In this document: positions 7,153 through 14,791 of the stretch, piece by piece
Layout: each line of letters starts with the position of its first letter
Numbering within the stretch: the first letter of the stretch is position 1
Assembly: GCA_964602985.1 (NCBI GenBank)
Contig: CAZRTJ010000026.1
Coordinates: 1 to 49,685, forward strand
Length of the DNA: 49,685 nucleotides
Source of the DNA: CAYZJB01 sp964602985
Lineage (GTDB): Bacteria > CLD3 > SB21
Direction: 5' to 3'
Translations under genes and position numbers: made by a program
Notes under the pieces: model-generated
The model's database searches: none
What the model was told of the DNA's origin: nothing
The model's input: only the letters and a program-made list of their open reading frames with translations

Positions 7153-9617
7153 CGCGCGATGTGCAGAATTCGATTCGAATTTATAAGAATGATACATTGG
7201 TGGGCTCTGGAGCCTGGATGACAGACCTCAACGGCGGGACCAACGTGTCGATAGGCGCCATCTACGGAGGCGGCGAATTCGTGGACGGAACGATTGACGA
7301 GGTCAGGATCTCTAATGTCAATCGGTATATCGCCCCGCCAAATGGACTTGTGGCCTCGACCAGTGACCGGCAGGTTCACCTGACATGGAATAAAAATATC
7401 GAGCCCAATTTTCTGCGCTACCGAATTTTTGGAGGTACTTCATCGAATCCCACGACGCAGATCGACAGTCTGTCATACGTGGGCGATACTTTGCGAACGA
7501 TTTCCGGACTCAATAACGGTACGACATATTATTATCGGCTGGTCGCCGTGGACACGGCATTAAGTCAAAGTGATTTTTCCAACGAAGTGAGTGCGGTGCC
7601 CAATCCCATTGCCGGAGAATTTGTATCGGACGTCAACACGTTAGTCCTCCTGCATTTGAACGATCTGAACAATTCATCGCTCTATGATGCCAGCGGTAAC
7701 AATAACTCAGGTTTTGCCACCGGCACGTCGGTCGTGGAGGGGAAGTATGGGAAGGCCAGAAGTTTCGATGGAACGAGCGATGTCGTGACCGTAAACCATG
7801 ACGGCAATTTCGGAATGGACCCGTTTACCGTCGAACTGTGGGTCAATTTCAATGCGTTCGGTTTACCCGGCGATCATCAAAACCTCATCGGCAATAGAGA
7901 GCCGACCGGAACATGGTGGCTAGGCGTCTTCGGAGACGGACGGATCAATTTTGACGGTGCGGGCGGCCAACTCACAAGTGCACCCGGTGAAATTACGCCG
8001 GGTATGTGGTACCATCTTCGCGTCACGAGAGATATGAGTAACGTACTGCGAATTTACAAAAACGGAATCCTGGTTGCACAAGCCGACTACGCGGCGGATT
8101 TAAGTGGCGGAACGAACGTATCTATCGGAGCCAGCCATCTTGGAGGTGAGTTTGTCAACGGAACCGTGGACGAGATACGCATTTCCAACGTCGCACGGGG
8201 CGTCGCGCCACCGGATGGTCTCATCGCTACACCCAACATGACAACGAGTTATTTCGTTGACCTGAAATGGAGAAAGAATCTAGAACCCAACGTTCTGCGT
8301 TATCGGATATTCGCCGGCACATCCCAGAATCCTGTGTCGCAATGGGACAGCACAGCGGGAAATGATACAACAAAGGCGGTCGGTGTTCCCCCGCCTGGAA
8401 CGGTGTACTACTTCCGTATCAAGGCCGTTGATAGCGCGGGAACCGAGAGCGACTTTTCGAACCAAGCCATTGCCACTCCGCAGGGATTCTTGCCCGGCGA
8501 ATATCTACTGGACGGAAATACGACTCTTATCATGCACATGAACGAAATTAGTGGTTCCGTGGTCACAGACGCCTCAGGTGGCAGCCATCACGGAACAGCC
8601 AACGGTACAACGGTTGTCGATGGACGATTCGGGAAATCAAGAAGTTTCTCCACCACTTTCGAGAGCATCAACATTTCTCACTCTCCTTCTCTGAATTTCG
8701 GCTCAGGAACCTTCACCGCAGAACTTTGGTGGAATACGCTTGGGCTTCCAAACATTTCAGGACATCCCTTTCATAAGAGGGGAACCGGCGGATTTGGTTG
8801 GATGACGGGCATAGAGGCTAACGGTGCTCTTAATGTTGCCGTCAATGTAAACAGTTTCGGCGATTTTGGTGTGAGCGGAACGCGTGTAGTCATGGACGGC
8901 CGTTGGCATCACATAGCGGCTGTAATCAGTCAAACAGACATTCAATTATACGTGGATGGTGAATTGGATGTAGCCGCTACCCTCCCGACAGCCGGAAGCA
9001 CGGACAATGACGGAGAATTGCTACTGGGCAGTCAGGGGGGTGGATCCTTCCCCTTCAGAGGGATGATTGATGAGTTCCGTCTATCGACCGGTGCCAGATC
9101 ACCGAACGAATTTAATCTGCAACTTCGACCGACGAATCTCGGTGGAACACCGTCTCTAACTTCCGTCAGTCTCGCGTGGCAAAACGGCGGCGGCAGTGTA
9201 CCGTTACTCCGCTATCGCATCTACCGGGGCGCCGATTCGACCAGTATGTCCCAGATCGATTCCACAACGTCGGAATCGTATCAGAACTCCGGCCTGTCGC
9301 CCAACACGGTCTATTTCTACCGGGTAAGCGCGATTGATCAAAGCGGATTCGAAAGCCTGAAAAGTTTCGCCGCCGCGATCACAACGGCCGAACAATCTCC
9401 CGCGATCGGTTCGGTGTCATTTCTGCCCAATCCTCCCCTCGAAGGCACTACGATCGACGTCACTGCCAATGTGAGCGGCTCCAATCCAGCAGTCCAATTA
9501 TTTTACGGCCGCGGAAGTCAGTCAGAGATGGATTCCATCGTCCTGACTCCAGTCGGGGGTTCTCAATACTCCGGATCGATCCCTGCATCTGCCGTAACCC
9601 GCGAAGGTCTGCGATAA
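7149..9617 (+). CDS. Fragment 2 of the broken LamG protein (LamG 1 end to Ig-like region)
   Basis: This segment holds the end of LamG 1 (RIYKNDTLVGSGAWMTDLNG), Fn3-1 (LVASTSDRQVHLTWNKN), LamG 2 and Fn3-2, LamG 3 (ELWWNTLGLPNISGHPFHKR) and Fn3-3, then an Ig-like stretch (ATVDVTA-type strand IDVTANVSGSNPAVQLFYGR). It is closed by the TAA at 9615. LamG repeats 1 and 2 are very similar (WWIGVFDDGKIN versus WWLGVFGDGRIN), consistent with internal duplication. Its apparent GTG start at 7149 is only the first start-like codon after the frameshift, not a true start. Confidence 0.6.
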   Translation: MTRDVQNSIRIYKNDTLVGSGAWMTDLNGGTNVSIGAIYGGGEFVDGTIDEVRISNVNRYIAPPNGLVASTSDRQVHLTWNKNIEPNFLRYRIFGGTSSNPTTQIDSLSYVGDTLRTISGLNNGTTYYYRLVAVDTALSQSDFSNEVSAVPNPIAGEFVSDVNTLVLLHLNDLNNSSLYDASGNNNSGFATGTSVVEGKYGKARSFDGTSDVVTVNHDGNFGMDPFTVELWVNFNAFGLPGDHQNLIGNREPTGTWWLGVFGDGRINFDGAGGQLTSAPGEITPGMWYHLRVTRDMSNVLRIYKNGILVAQADYAADLSGGTNVSIGASHLGGEFVNGTVDEIRISNVARGVAPPDGLIATPNMTTSYFVDLKWRKNLEPNVLRYRIFAGTSQNPVSQWDSTAGNDTTKAVGVPPPGTVYYFRIKAVDSAGTESDFSNQAIATPQGFLPGEYLLDGNTTLIMHMNEISGSVVTDASGGSHHGTANGTTVVDGRFGKSRSFSTTFESINISHSPSLNFGSGTFTAELWWNTLGLPNISGHPFHKRGTGGFGWMTGIEANGALNVAVNVNSFGDFGVSGTRVVMDGRWHHIAAVISQTDIQLYVDGELDVAATLPTAGSTDNDGELLLGSQGGGSFPFRGMIDEFRLSTGARSPNEFNLQLRPTNLGGTPSLTSVSLAWQNGGGSVPLLRYRIYRGADSTSMSQIDSTTSESYQNSGLSPNTVYFYRVSAIDQSGFESLKSFAAAITTAEQSPAIGSVSFLPNPPLEGTTIDVTANVSGSNPAVQLFYGRGSQSEMDSIVLTPVGGSQYSGSIPASAVTREGLR

Positions 9618-9845
9618 CGCATTCGCGCGCAAAATTCCGCCGGAGTCGTTTTTTCTCCGGCCACTGCGAACGGCGCGATTCCGGTCCGCGTCAATGCAGC
9701 AACCATCAACTCCATACAGCTCAACAGCGCCTTTCCCGACGGCATTCAGGAAGACGGATACTACACCATATGCCTCCCGCTGGATACCACGTACCTGTGG
9801 GCATCGATCCTGGGCTCTCAGCAATTCAACGGCAAAAACGAACCG

Positions 9846-10985
9846 GTGAACTGGCGCGTACAACGCTACGCCGACGGCACGTTTTCCGACCAGACGATAC
9901 TGCAGAGCGGGCAGGCTTATTTCGTACAACAACGTATGGGATACGACGATCACCTGCCGGTGTCGGGAACCACACATGATCCTGCCTCATTCGATAATTT
10001 TTTGCTCCGTCCCGGTTGGAACCTGGTCCCATGGACCCACGCTTTCCCGGCCAACCTGTCGATCACCGACGCATCCAAAATCGGTTCCGTGTGGATGCTC
10101 GATCGCGGCACGTGGGGTCAAGCGAATCTTGTCAAACCCTACGGGGCCTACGCGATTTTCAACAAGGACCCTGATTCGTCCTTCATTGTATCGCGAGCGC
10201 TCTCGTGGAACGCTGTTTTGTCGCGACCGGTGGAGGCGCCCGGATGGAGTTGGTCGATCCGACTGTCAGCGGAGGCAGGCGAATACAGAGATCATGATAA
10301 CTTTGCCGCCGTTGTCGGTCAGGCCCTGTCGGGTGTGGATGATTGGGATGATCCGGAACCTCCTTTACTGGCTCCGGGAATCGAACTGGCATTCACGAAT
10401 TCCGTTCCACTGGCGTCGGACGTACGGTCCGGAACTGCGGACGGACATTCCTGGAATTTTGTCGTTACAAACCAAAGTGGCAGGAAGGACGCGCGGCTGT
10501 CCTGGGAATGCCGTGGCCTGCCTGTGGACTACCGGGCCATTCTTGTTGACCTGTCTAATAACACGTTTACTGACCTCCGATCGACTCAGGAATACCGCGT
10601 GCGCGTGATGGAAAGCAACCGTTTTACGCTGGTTGCCGGAGATGCGGATTTTGTTCGGGCCCGGACGGAGGAATTACGGGCATCCCTTCCGTCGAACTTT
10701 TCCCTGGGTCAAAACTATCCTAACCCATTCAATCCCACAACGGTCATTCCATACGACATCGCGCTCAAGGGCCGCGTGCGATTGTCCGTCTACAACGTTC
10801 TCGGCCAGGAAGTGAGACGGATCGTCGATGACATACACGAGCCCGGACGATACAAGGCGTTCTGGCACGGTATCGATCGTCGCGGGAATGCCGTCAGCAG
10901 TGGCGTATACGTCGTTCGACTCGCCGTCACACCGTTCAATGGTCGTTCGATCGTGATGAGCCGAAAAATGCAGGTGCTCAGGTAA
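9846..10985 (+). CDS. Fragment 3 of the broken LamG protein (C-terminal part with sorting domain)
   Basis: This is the same reading frame as the segment ending at 9617: the 76 codons between the TAA and 9846 are open and protein-like (RIRAQNSAGVVF ... GIQEDGYYTICLPLDTTYLW). It ends with the FlgD-like T9SS sorting domain, FSLGQNYPNPFNPTTVIPYD, RVRLSVYNVLGQEVRRIVDD and SSGVYVVRLAVTPFNGR. Family knowledge: this domain targets proteins to the type IX secretion system and is removed at the surface. Whether any start exists for independent translation is doubtful. Confidence 0.6.
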   Translation: MNWRVQRYADGTFSDQTILQSGQAYFVQQRMGYDDHLPVSGTTHDPASFDNFLLRPGWNLVPWTHAFPANLSITDASKIGSVWMLDRGTWGQANLVKPYGAYAIFNKDPDSSFIVSRALSWNAVLSRPVEAPGWSWSIRLSAEAGEYRDHDNFAAVVGQALSGVDDWDDPEPPLLAPGIELAFTNSVPLASDVRSGTADGHSWNFVVTNQSGRKDARLSWECRGLPVDYRAILVDLSNNTFTDLRSTQEYRVRVMESNRFTLVAGDADFVRARTEELRASLPSNFSLGQNYPNPFNPTTVIPYDIALKGRVRLSVYNVLGQEVRRIVDDIHEPGRYKAFWHGIDRRGNAVSSGVYVVRLAVTPFNGRSIVMSRKMQVLR

Positions 10986-11228
10986 ATCGCTCAAACTTCG
11001 TCCATCCGGGATTGATTCAACGACGAATCGTTTTCAGAATTTCTTGAGGGGCAGGAATCGTTGATCGATTCGGACAGGGAAAGGGTTGTGATTGCCTTGT
11101 AAAATTAAGGTTCATCCGGGTTAACTGTGGACATAACTGCAATTTGTCTCCATGAAAGGGAATGGCAGTCTTGAAATTCTAAGGATTTCGGAATCCGCAA
11201 GTTGTCTTCTTGACTTCTTGAATCATTC

Positions 11229-11287
11229 CCTCAGGCTTCAGCCTGAGGAATGCAATGTCGGAAGTAAGGAAATCCGGGCTTTAGCCC
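11229..11287 (+). repeat. Composite REP-like palindrome unit, copy A
   Basis: Two palindromes sit 27 bp apart: CCTCAGGC-TTCA-GCCTGAGG (11229-11248, 8-bp arms) and GGGCT-TT-AGCCC (11276-11287), the second preceded by AAATC. The same two-palindrome order, with AAATC before the GGCTTTAGCC core, is found inverted at 11462-11525. Such clusters resemble REP/BIME elements mobilised by RAYT transposases; no such transposase is in this window. Confidence 0.65.
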
Positions 11288-11461
11288 AAATCGACCCACC
11301 CCTTCACGATTCAGCATCCATACTTCCGCAGAAAATTCTCACTCACGGCAACATAGTCTTTTTCCCGCGCGTTCTACGTCCGTAGCAGAGTTTTTCCACA
11401 CCGTTTGGCGGCCCGGACTTGGTGGATCCAAACCCGGATGCAGGGCACGATATCAGGCAGT

Positions 11462-11525
11462 GGGGCTAAAGCCCCTGATTTGGGGTGTGCGCTTCTCTTG
11501 TCGATCTCAAGGCTGAAGCCTTGAG
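11462..11525 (-). repeat. Composite REP-like palindrome unit, copy B (inverted)
   Basis: GGGGCT-AA-AGCCCC (11462-11475) and CTCAAGGC-TGAA-GCCTTGAG (11506-11525). Read on the minus strand it repeats the order of copy A: a CTCA..GGCTTCAGCC..TGAG palindrome, a spacer ending in AAATC, then a GGGGCTTTAGCCCC palindrome. The arms differ from copy A by compensating changes that keep pairing, which suggests selection on the hairpin rather than on exact sequence. Confidence 0.65.
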
Positions 11526-11697
11526 GAATAGGCAGCCTGTCATCACTGTCATTACTCAATAACATCCACCAATTCAACCTCCAGCGCTTGATCCATAGCA
11601 AATCCGGATGAACCAAAATAAAACGCCCCTTCCACAGGAATGTAGAATTACTTTCTCTCACTTTAGTGATGTCGCGCATCTCCAGCCATCCTGATCC

Positions 11698-11726
11698 TTG
11701 CAATCTGTTCATGACCCATCTATATT
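11698..11726 (+). promoter_or_regulatory. Sigma70-like promoter for the DPP III-like gene
   Basis: TTGCAA (11698-11703), 17-bp spacer, TATATT (11721-11726), ending 29 bp before the ATG at 11756. AAAAGGAAAACC supplies the ribosome site. Confidence 0.6.
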
Positions 11727-11755
11727 GGCCCGACTGATCACACAAAAGGAAAACC

Positions 11756-13396
11756 ATGAAGTCGATGATCTTGCTCCCTGTCCTGATGCTGGCCGCCTGC
11801 TCGGCCAAAAAGGAACCTGCTATGAAAAGTGAAATGCAAAAACGCGTCGAAGAATTTGCGCCGATCGAAATTGCCATCGGAATGGCCCACCTGTCCGACA
11901 AGGAAAAACAGATCGTCGATCTGCTGGTCAAGGCCGGACAACATGCCGACGAGATATTCTGGATACAGACGGCTGCCGACGCCATCGCCGTGCGGGATGA
12001 ATTGAAAGCACGTGCGGATGCGGCCTCCAAAGATACCTTCGCCTACGTGATGATTCATTATGGACCGTACGATCGTGTCCACGGAGAACGATTCGTGGGA
12101 CAAGGACCGGCGAAACGTCCGGACGGTGGCACGTTCTATCCCGCCGACATGACCAAGGAAGAATTTGAATCCTATCTGAAGGCGAATCCGAAAGAAGAAG
12201 GCGAGCTCACTGGCTTGTACTCCGTGATACGACGAGACGGGAATAAATTCAAGGCCGTCCCCTATCACGAGGAATACAAAACCCACGTGACCGAAATTGC
12301 CAACTATCTCCGACAGGCGTCCGATCTGGCGGAAAATGAATCCTTGAAGAACTATCTGGCAGCCCGCGCAAAGGCGATCGAAACAGATGATTATTACGAG
12401 TCGGATGTGCTCTGGATGAAACTCAAGGACAACAACATCGATGTCGTGATCGGTCCGATCGAGAACTACGAAGATGGATTGTTCAACTACAAGACTGCGT
12501 ACGAAACCGCGGTCATGGTCAAAGATCCAGAGGGCACCAGGGAACTTCAGGTCTTCCAGTCGCATCTGGATGCTCTCGAACAGAACCTGCCGTCCAAGAG
12601 GGAGTTCCATCGCAAGAGCGCCGGCAAAGGAAATGTCCTCGAAGTCGTGAACATCGCGTACTTCGGAGGCGATTTTCAGGCGGGCATCAAGACCATCGCG
12701 GCGTCTCTCCCCAACGACCCCAAGGTTCATGACGAATACGGTGGAAAGAAACAGATGTACAAAAACATCATGGAAGCCAAATTTCAGACGATCCTGGTTC
12801 CCCTGGGTCAACGGCTTCTCGCCCCGGAGGATCATCCGTATATCGATCAAAAGGCCTTCACAACCTTTGTGACGATGCACGAAGTATCCCACACTCTGGG
12901 TCGTGGATACGTTTTCGGAAATGACAAACTGGAAGTGCGCAAGGCCTTAAAAGAACTGCATTCTCCTCTTGAAGAGGCGAAAGCCGACGTGGTCGGGATG
13001 TACAACATGGAATACTTCAAGCGTCAGGGAATGTATGACGACGAAATGCTGAAGAAATTTGAAGTCACCTACCTCGCAGGACTTTTCCGCAGTATCCGAT
13101 TTGGAGCGGAAGAAGCACACGGGCAGGCGAACATCGCCCAAATGGCATTTCTGTCCGAACAAGGAGCGCTCGGCCGCAACGAAAAAGGACAGTGGGTCGT
13201 CCATCACGACAAGTTCCACGCCGGCATCGCAGCGCTGGCGAAGACCATTCTGGAATTGCAGGCGGAGGGAAATTACGACGGCGCCAAAGCATTCCTAGAA
13301 AAGTATGGCAGGCTGACGGAAGAGATTAAATCCGACCTCGCAAAACTGTCGGATATTCCACGGGATCTGAATACCACTTACGCGGTCGTACAGTAA
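11756..13396 (+). CDS. Dipeptidyl-peptidase III-like (M49) zinc peptidase, lipoprotein
   Basis: This 546-residue protein begins with a lipoprotein signal (MKSMILLPVLMLAACSAKK, lipobox LAAC). It carries the M49 signature: HEVSH at 375-379 and EEAKAD at 406-411, giving two zinc-binding His and one Glu. Most M49 enzymes have a six-residue HExxGH motif; the five-residue form is known from the Caldithrix abyssi enzyme (HEISH), so this belongs to the short-motif branch. Family knowledge: DPP III removes dipeptides from the N-terminus of oligopeptides and is usually cytosolic; the lipobox here argues for an envelope location and use in peptide scavenging. The gene has its own promoter and is convergent with the flavoprotein gene. 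Confidence 0.87.
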   Translation: MKSMILLPVLMLAACSAKKEPAMKSEMQKRVEEFAPIEIAIGMAHLSDKEKQIVDLLVKAGQHADEIFWIQTAADAIAVRDELKARADAASKDTFAYVMIHYGPYDRVHGERFVGQGPAKRPDGGTFYPADMTKEEFESYLKANPKEEGELTGLYSVIRRDGNKFKAVPYHEEYKTHVTEIANYLRQASDLAENESLKNYLAARAKAIETDDYYESDVLWMKLKDNNIDVVIGPIENYEDGLFNYKTAYETAVMVKDPEGTRELQVFQSHLDALEQNLPSKREFHRKSAGKGNVLEVVNIAYFGGDFQAGIKTIAASLPNDPKVHDEYGGKKQMYKNIMEAKFQTILVPLGQRLLAPEDHPYIDQKAFTTFVTMHEVSHTLGRGYVFGNDKLEVRKALKELHSPLEEAKADVVGMYNMEYFKRQGMYDDEMLKKFEVTYLAGLFRSIRFGAEEAHGQANIAQMAFLSEQGALGRNEKGQWVVHHDKFHAGIAALAKTILELQAEGNYDGAKAFLEKYGRLTEEIKSDLAKLSDIPRDLNTTYAVVQ

Positions 13397-13407
13397 ACGT
13401 GAGCGGT

Positions 13408-13430
13408 GCCGGAGGTCTATGATCTCCGGC
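13408..13430. terminator. Possible bidirectional terminator hairpin
   Basis: GCCGGAG (13408-13414) and CTCCGGC (13424-13430) form a 7-bp stem with a 9-base loop, placed between two convergent genes. No T-run follows on either strand, so strong intrinsic termination is not assured. Confidence 0.45.
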
Positions 13431-13447
13431 GCGACAGCCTCACCGAT

Positions 13448-14785
13448 TCACTTCGCCTGACGCGCCGCAATCGTCAACGGATCCCACAAGGGAGCGAAAG
13501 GCGGCGTATACATCATGTCGATACGGGCGAGCTCCTCCACCGTCATTTGCTTGGCAACTGCCGTCGCCATCGTATTCACACGCAACGCGGCGCCCTCCTC
13601 CCCGACCAGATGGGCGCCGAGCAATCGACGCGTCCGTCGATGGTAGACGAGTTTTGCAAAGAGAGGTTTGGAATCCCTGTCGTCGCGGCCGCGCGAACGC
13701 GAGGAAACCGTCGAACTCGCCGCATCGATTCCATGATTCAATGCATCCCGATGCGTCAAACCCACCGACGCAACTTGCAGATCAAAGATCTTCACGGCGG
13801 AAGTGCCCAGAATTCCGTCCAACTCCTCAGATTCTCCGGCCATATTGGCCGCGGCGATTCGTCCCATGAGATTGGCCGTCTGCGCCAGCGGGTGAAAAAC
13901 GTGTTTTTGCGAAACCAGATGGCGCACTTCGGCGCACGCGCCGGCCGCGTAGATATGCTCGACATTCGTTCTCATCTTCGCATCCACCACAATTCCACCG
14001 CGCGATCCGCACCGGATTCTTGCGTCTCTGGCTAATTCGGAATTGGGTACAAACCCGGTGGCGAGCAAGACCATGTCCGTTTCCATCCGGCCCGTCGTCG
14101 TCTCGACAGAACCGACACGCGAGTTCGTGACATCCCATCTGACGGGCGTCGCCCCACCGACGAATCGAACTCCTTTGCGACGAAGTTCATCCAGTACGAT
14201 CGCCCGTATCTCAGGCTCGGCTTGATTCACGGGCAAGTCGTCGCGATGAATGACGGTTACGTCCAAGGCCCTTCTCGACATCGCCTCGGCCAGCTCCATT
14301 CCCACAAATCCGCCTCCGACGATGAGAATTCTCTGCGGGGATGAGTTCGTCATCCAGTGGTGAATGCGTTTCGCGTCGGACAGTGTCCTGAGCGTGAAGA
14401 TGTTTTCCGCCGGCGGATGAGAAACCTCGCGGCTCCTCGCGCCGGTTGCGAACAGCAACGTATCGTACCGAAGTTCCTCCACTTCGTCGGCGTCGAGATT
14501 TCGTACGAGAATTCTTTGTCGGACAGGAATCACGCGTTCGACGCGATGACGAATGCGAACGGAACATCCTTTTTCTTTCGAGAATTGTTCCGGAGTGAAA
14601 TGAATCAGATCCTCCGCGCGTTCGGGATCACCGCCCAGGAAATACGGCATGGAGCACGTCCCATACGAAATATGTTCGCCCTGCTCAAACAGAGTGACGT
14701 CGCTGTCAGGCCGCAAGCGCTTCAGACGGGCCGCCGCCGCAGGACCTGCCGCCACGCCGCCGATGATGAGAATACGAGGAACCAT
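13448..14785 (-). CDS. FAD-dependent pyridine nucleotide-disulfide oxidoreductase (CoA-disulfide reductase/Nox-like)
   Basis: This 445-residue protein begins with an FAD-binding Rossmann motif (ILIIGGVAAGPAAAARLKRL). It has a single active-site-type cysteine in SYGTCSMPYFLGG (Cys44), placed as in CoA-disulfide reductases and NADH oxidases/peroxidases. A second Rossmann motif (ILIVGGGFVGMELAEAM) serves NAD(P)H, the second FAD motif reads NVEHIYAAGACAEV, and the C-terminal dimerisation domain ends MMYTPPFAPLWDPL, typical of this family. It probably reduces CoA disulfide, persulfide or oxygen species in the cytosol; the exact substrate cannot be read from sequence. The canonical Cys-Gly is Cys-Ser here. 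It is last in a minus-strand operon, 6 bp after the 'AsnB'-like gene. Confidence 0.87.
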   Translation of the reverse strand: MVPRILIIGGVAAGPAAAARLKRLRPDSDVTLFEQGEHISYGTCSMPYFLGGDPERAEDLIHFTPEQFSKEKGCSVRIRHRVERVIPVRQRILVRNLDADEVEELRYDTLLFATGARSREVSHPPAENIFTLRTLSDAKRIHHWMTNSSPQRILIVGGGFVGMELAEAMSRRALDVTVIHRDDLPVNQAEPEIRAIVLDELRRKGVRFVGGATPVRWDVTNSRVGSVETTTGRMETDMVLLATGFVPNSELARDARIRCGSRGGIVVDAKMRTNVEHIYAAGACAEVRHLVSQKHVFHPLAQTANLMGRIAAANMAGESEELDGILGTSAVKIFDLQVASVGLTHRDALNHGIDAASSTVSSRSRGRDDRDSKPLFAKLVYHRRTRRLLGAHLVGEEGAALRVNTMATAVAKQMTVEELARIDMMYTPPFAPLWDPLTIAARQAK

Positions 14786-14791
14786 CTCTTC

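Larger units (their letters stand above)
6628..10985 (+). pseudogene. Broken LamG/Fn3 surface protein with T9SS-type sorting domain
   Basis: One long gene of about 1450 codons is split by two lesions. It has a signal peptide, three LamG (concanavalin-like) domains (about 6760-7330, 7612-8200, 8485-9110), each followed by a fibronectin-III domain, an Ig-like region, a beta-rich region and a C-terminal FlgD-like T9SS type A sorting domain (about 10690-10982, with QNYPNPFNPTT and SSGVYVVRL). Lesion 1, near 7117: the second LamG copy reads GGTGAAATTACGCCGGG where the first has GGAGAATCTCGGCGGG; one A is missing and the frame shifts by -1 with homology continuing (AGVWYHIAVTRD). Lesion 2, 9615-9617: a TAA stands in GLR-stop-RIRAQNSAG, where one base change would restore Tyr. 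Reading continues in the same frame to 10985. Either the gene is decaying or the assembly has errors; the rest of the frame is intact. Confidence 0.8.
10986..11755. other. 770-bp gene-poor region with REP-like palindromes
   Basis: No convincing gene lies here. It holds two composite palindrome units in opposite orientation (11229-11287 and 11462-11525) and, at its right end, a sigma70-like promoter for the next gene. A short 77-codon reading frame at 11152-11385 crosses the first palindrome unit and has no protein-like features. On the minus strand, 11552-11647 encodes 31 codons that read like the end of a protein (FYIPVEGAFYFGSSGFAMDQ ... VDVIE, stop), possibly a decayed gene end. Confidence 0.6.

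Noticed and set aside
9615..9617. TAA reassigned as a sense codon
   Set aside because: TAA ends other clear genes in the window (for example at 394-396 and 10983-10985), so this is an isolated lesion.
11152..11385. 77-codon frame in the gene-poor region
   Set aside because: It runs through a REP-like palindrome, has no ribosome site and no protein-like pattern.
11738..12892. 384-codon minus-strand frame antisense to the DPP III-like gene
   Set aside because: It is a mirror of the coding frame of an M49 enzyme with intact catalytic motifs; no start signals or domain.
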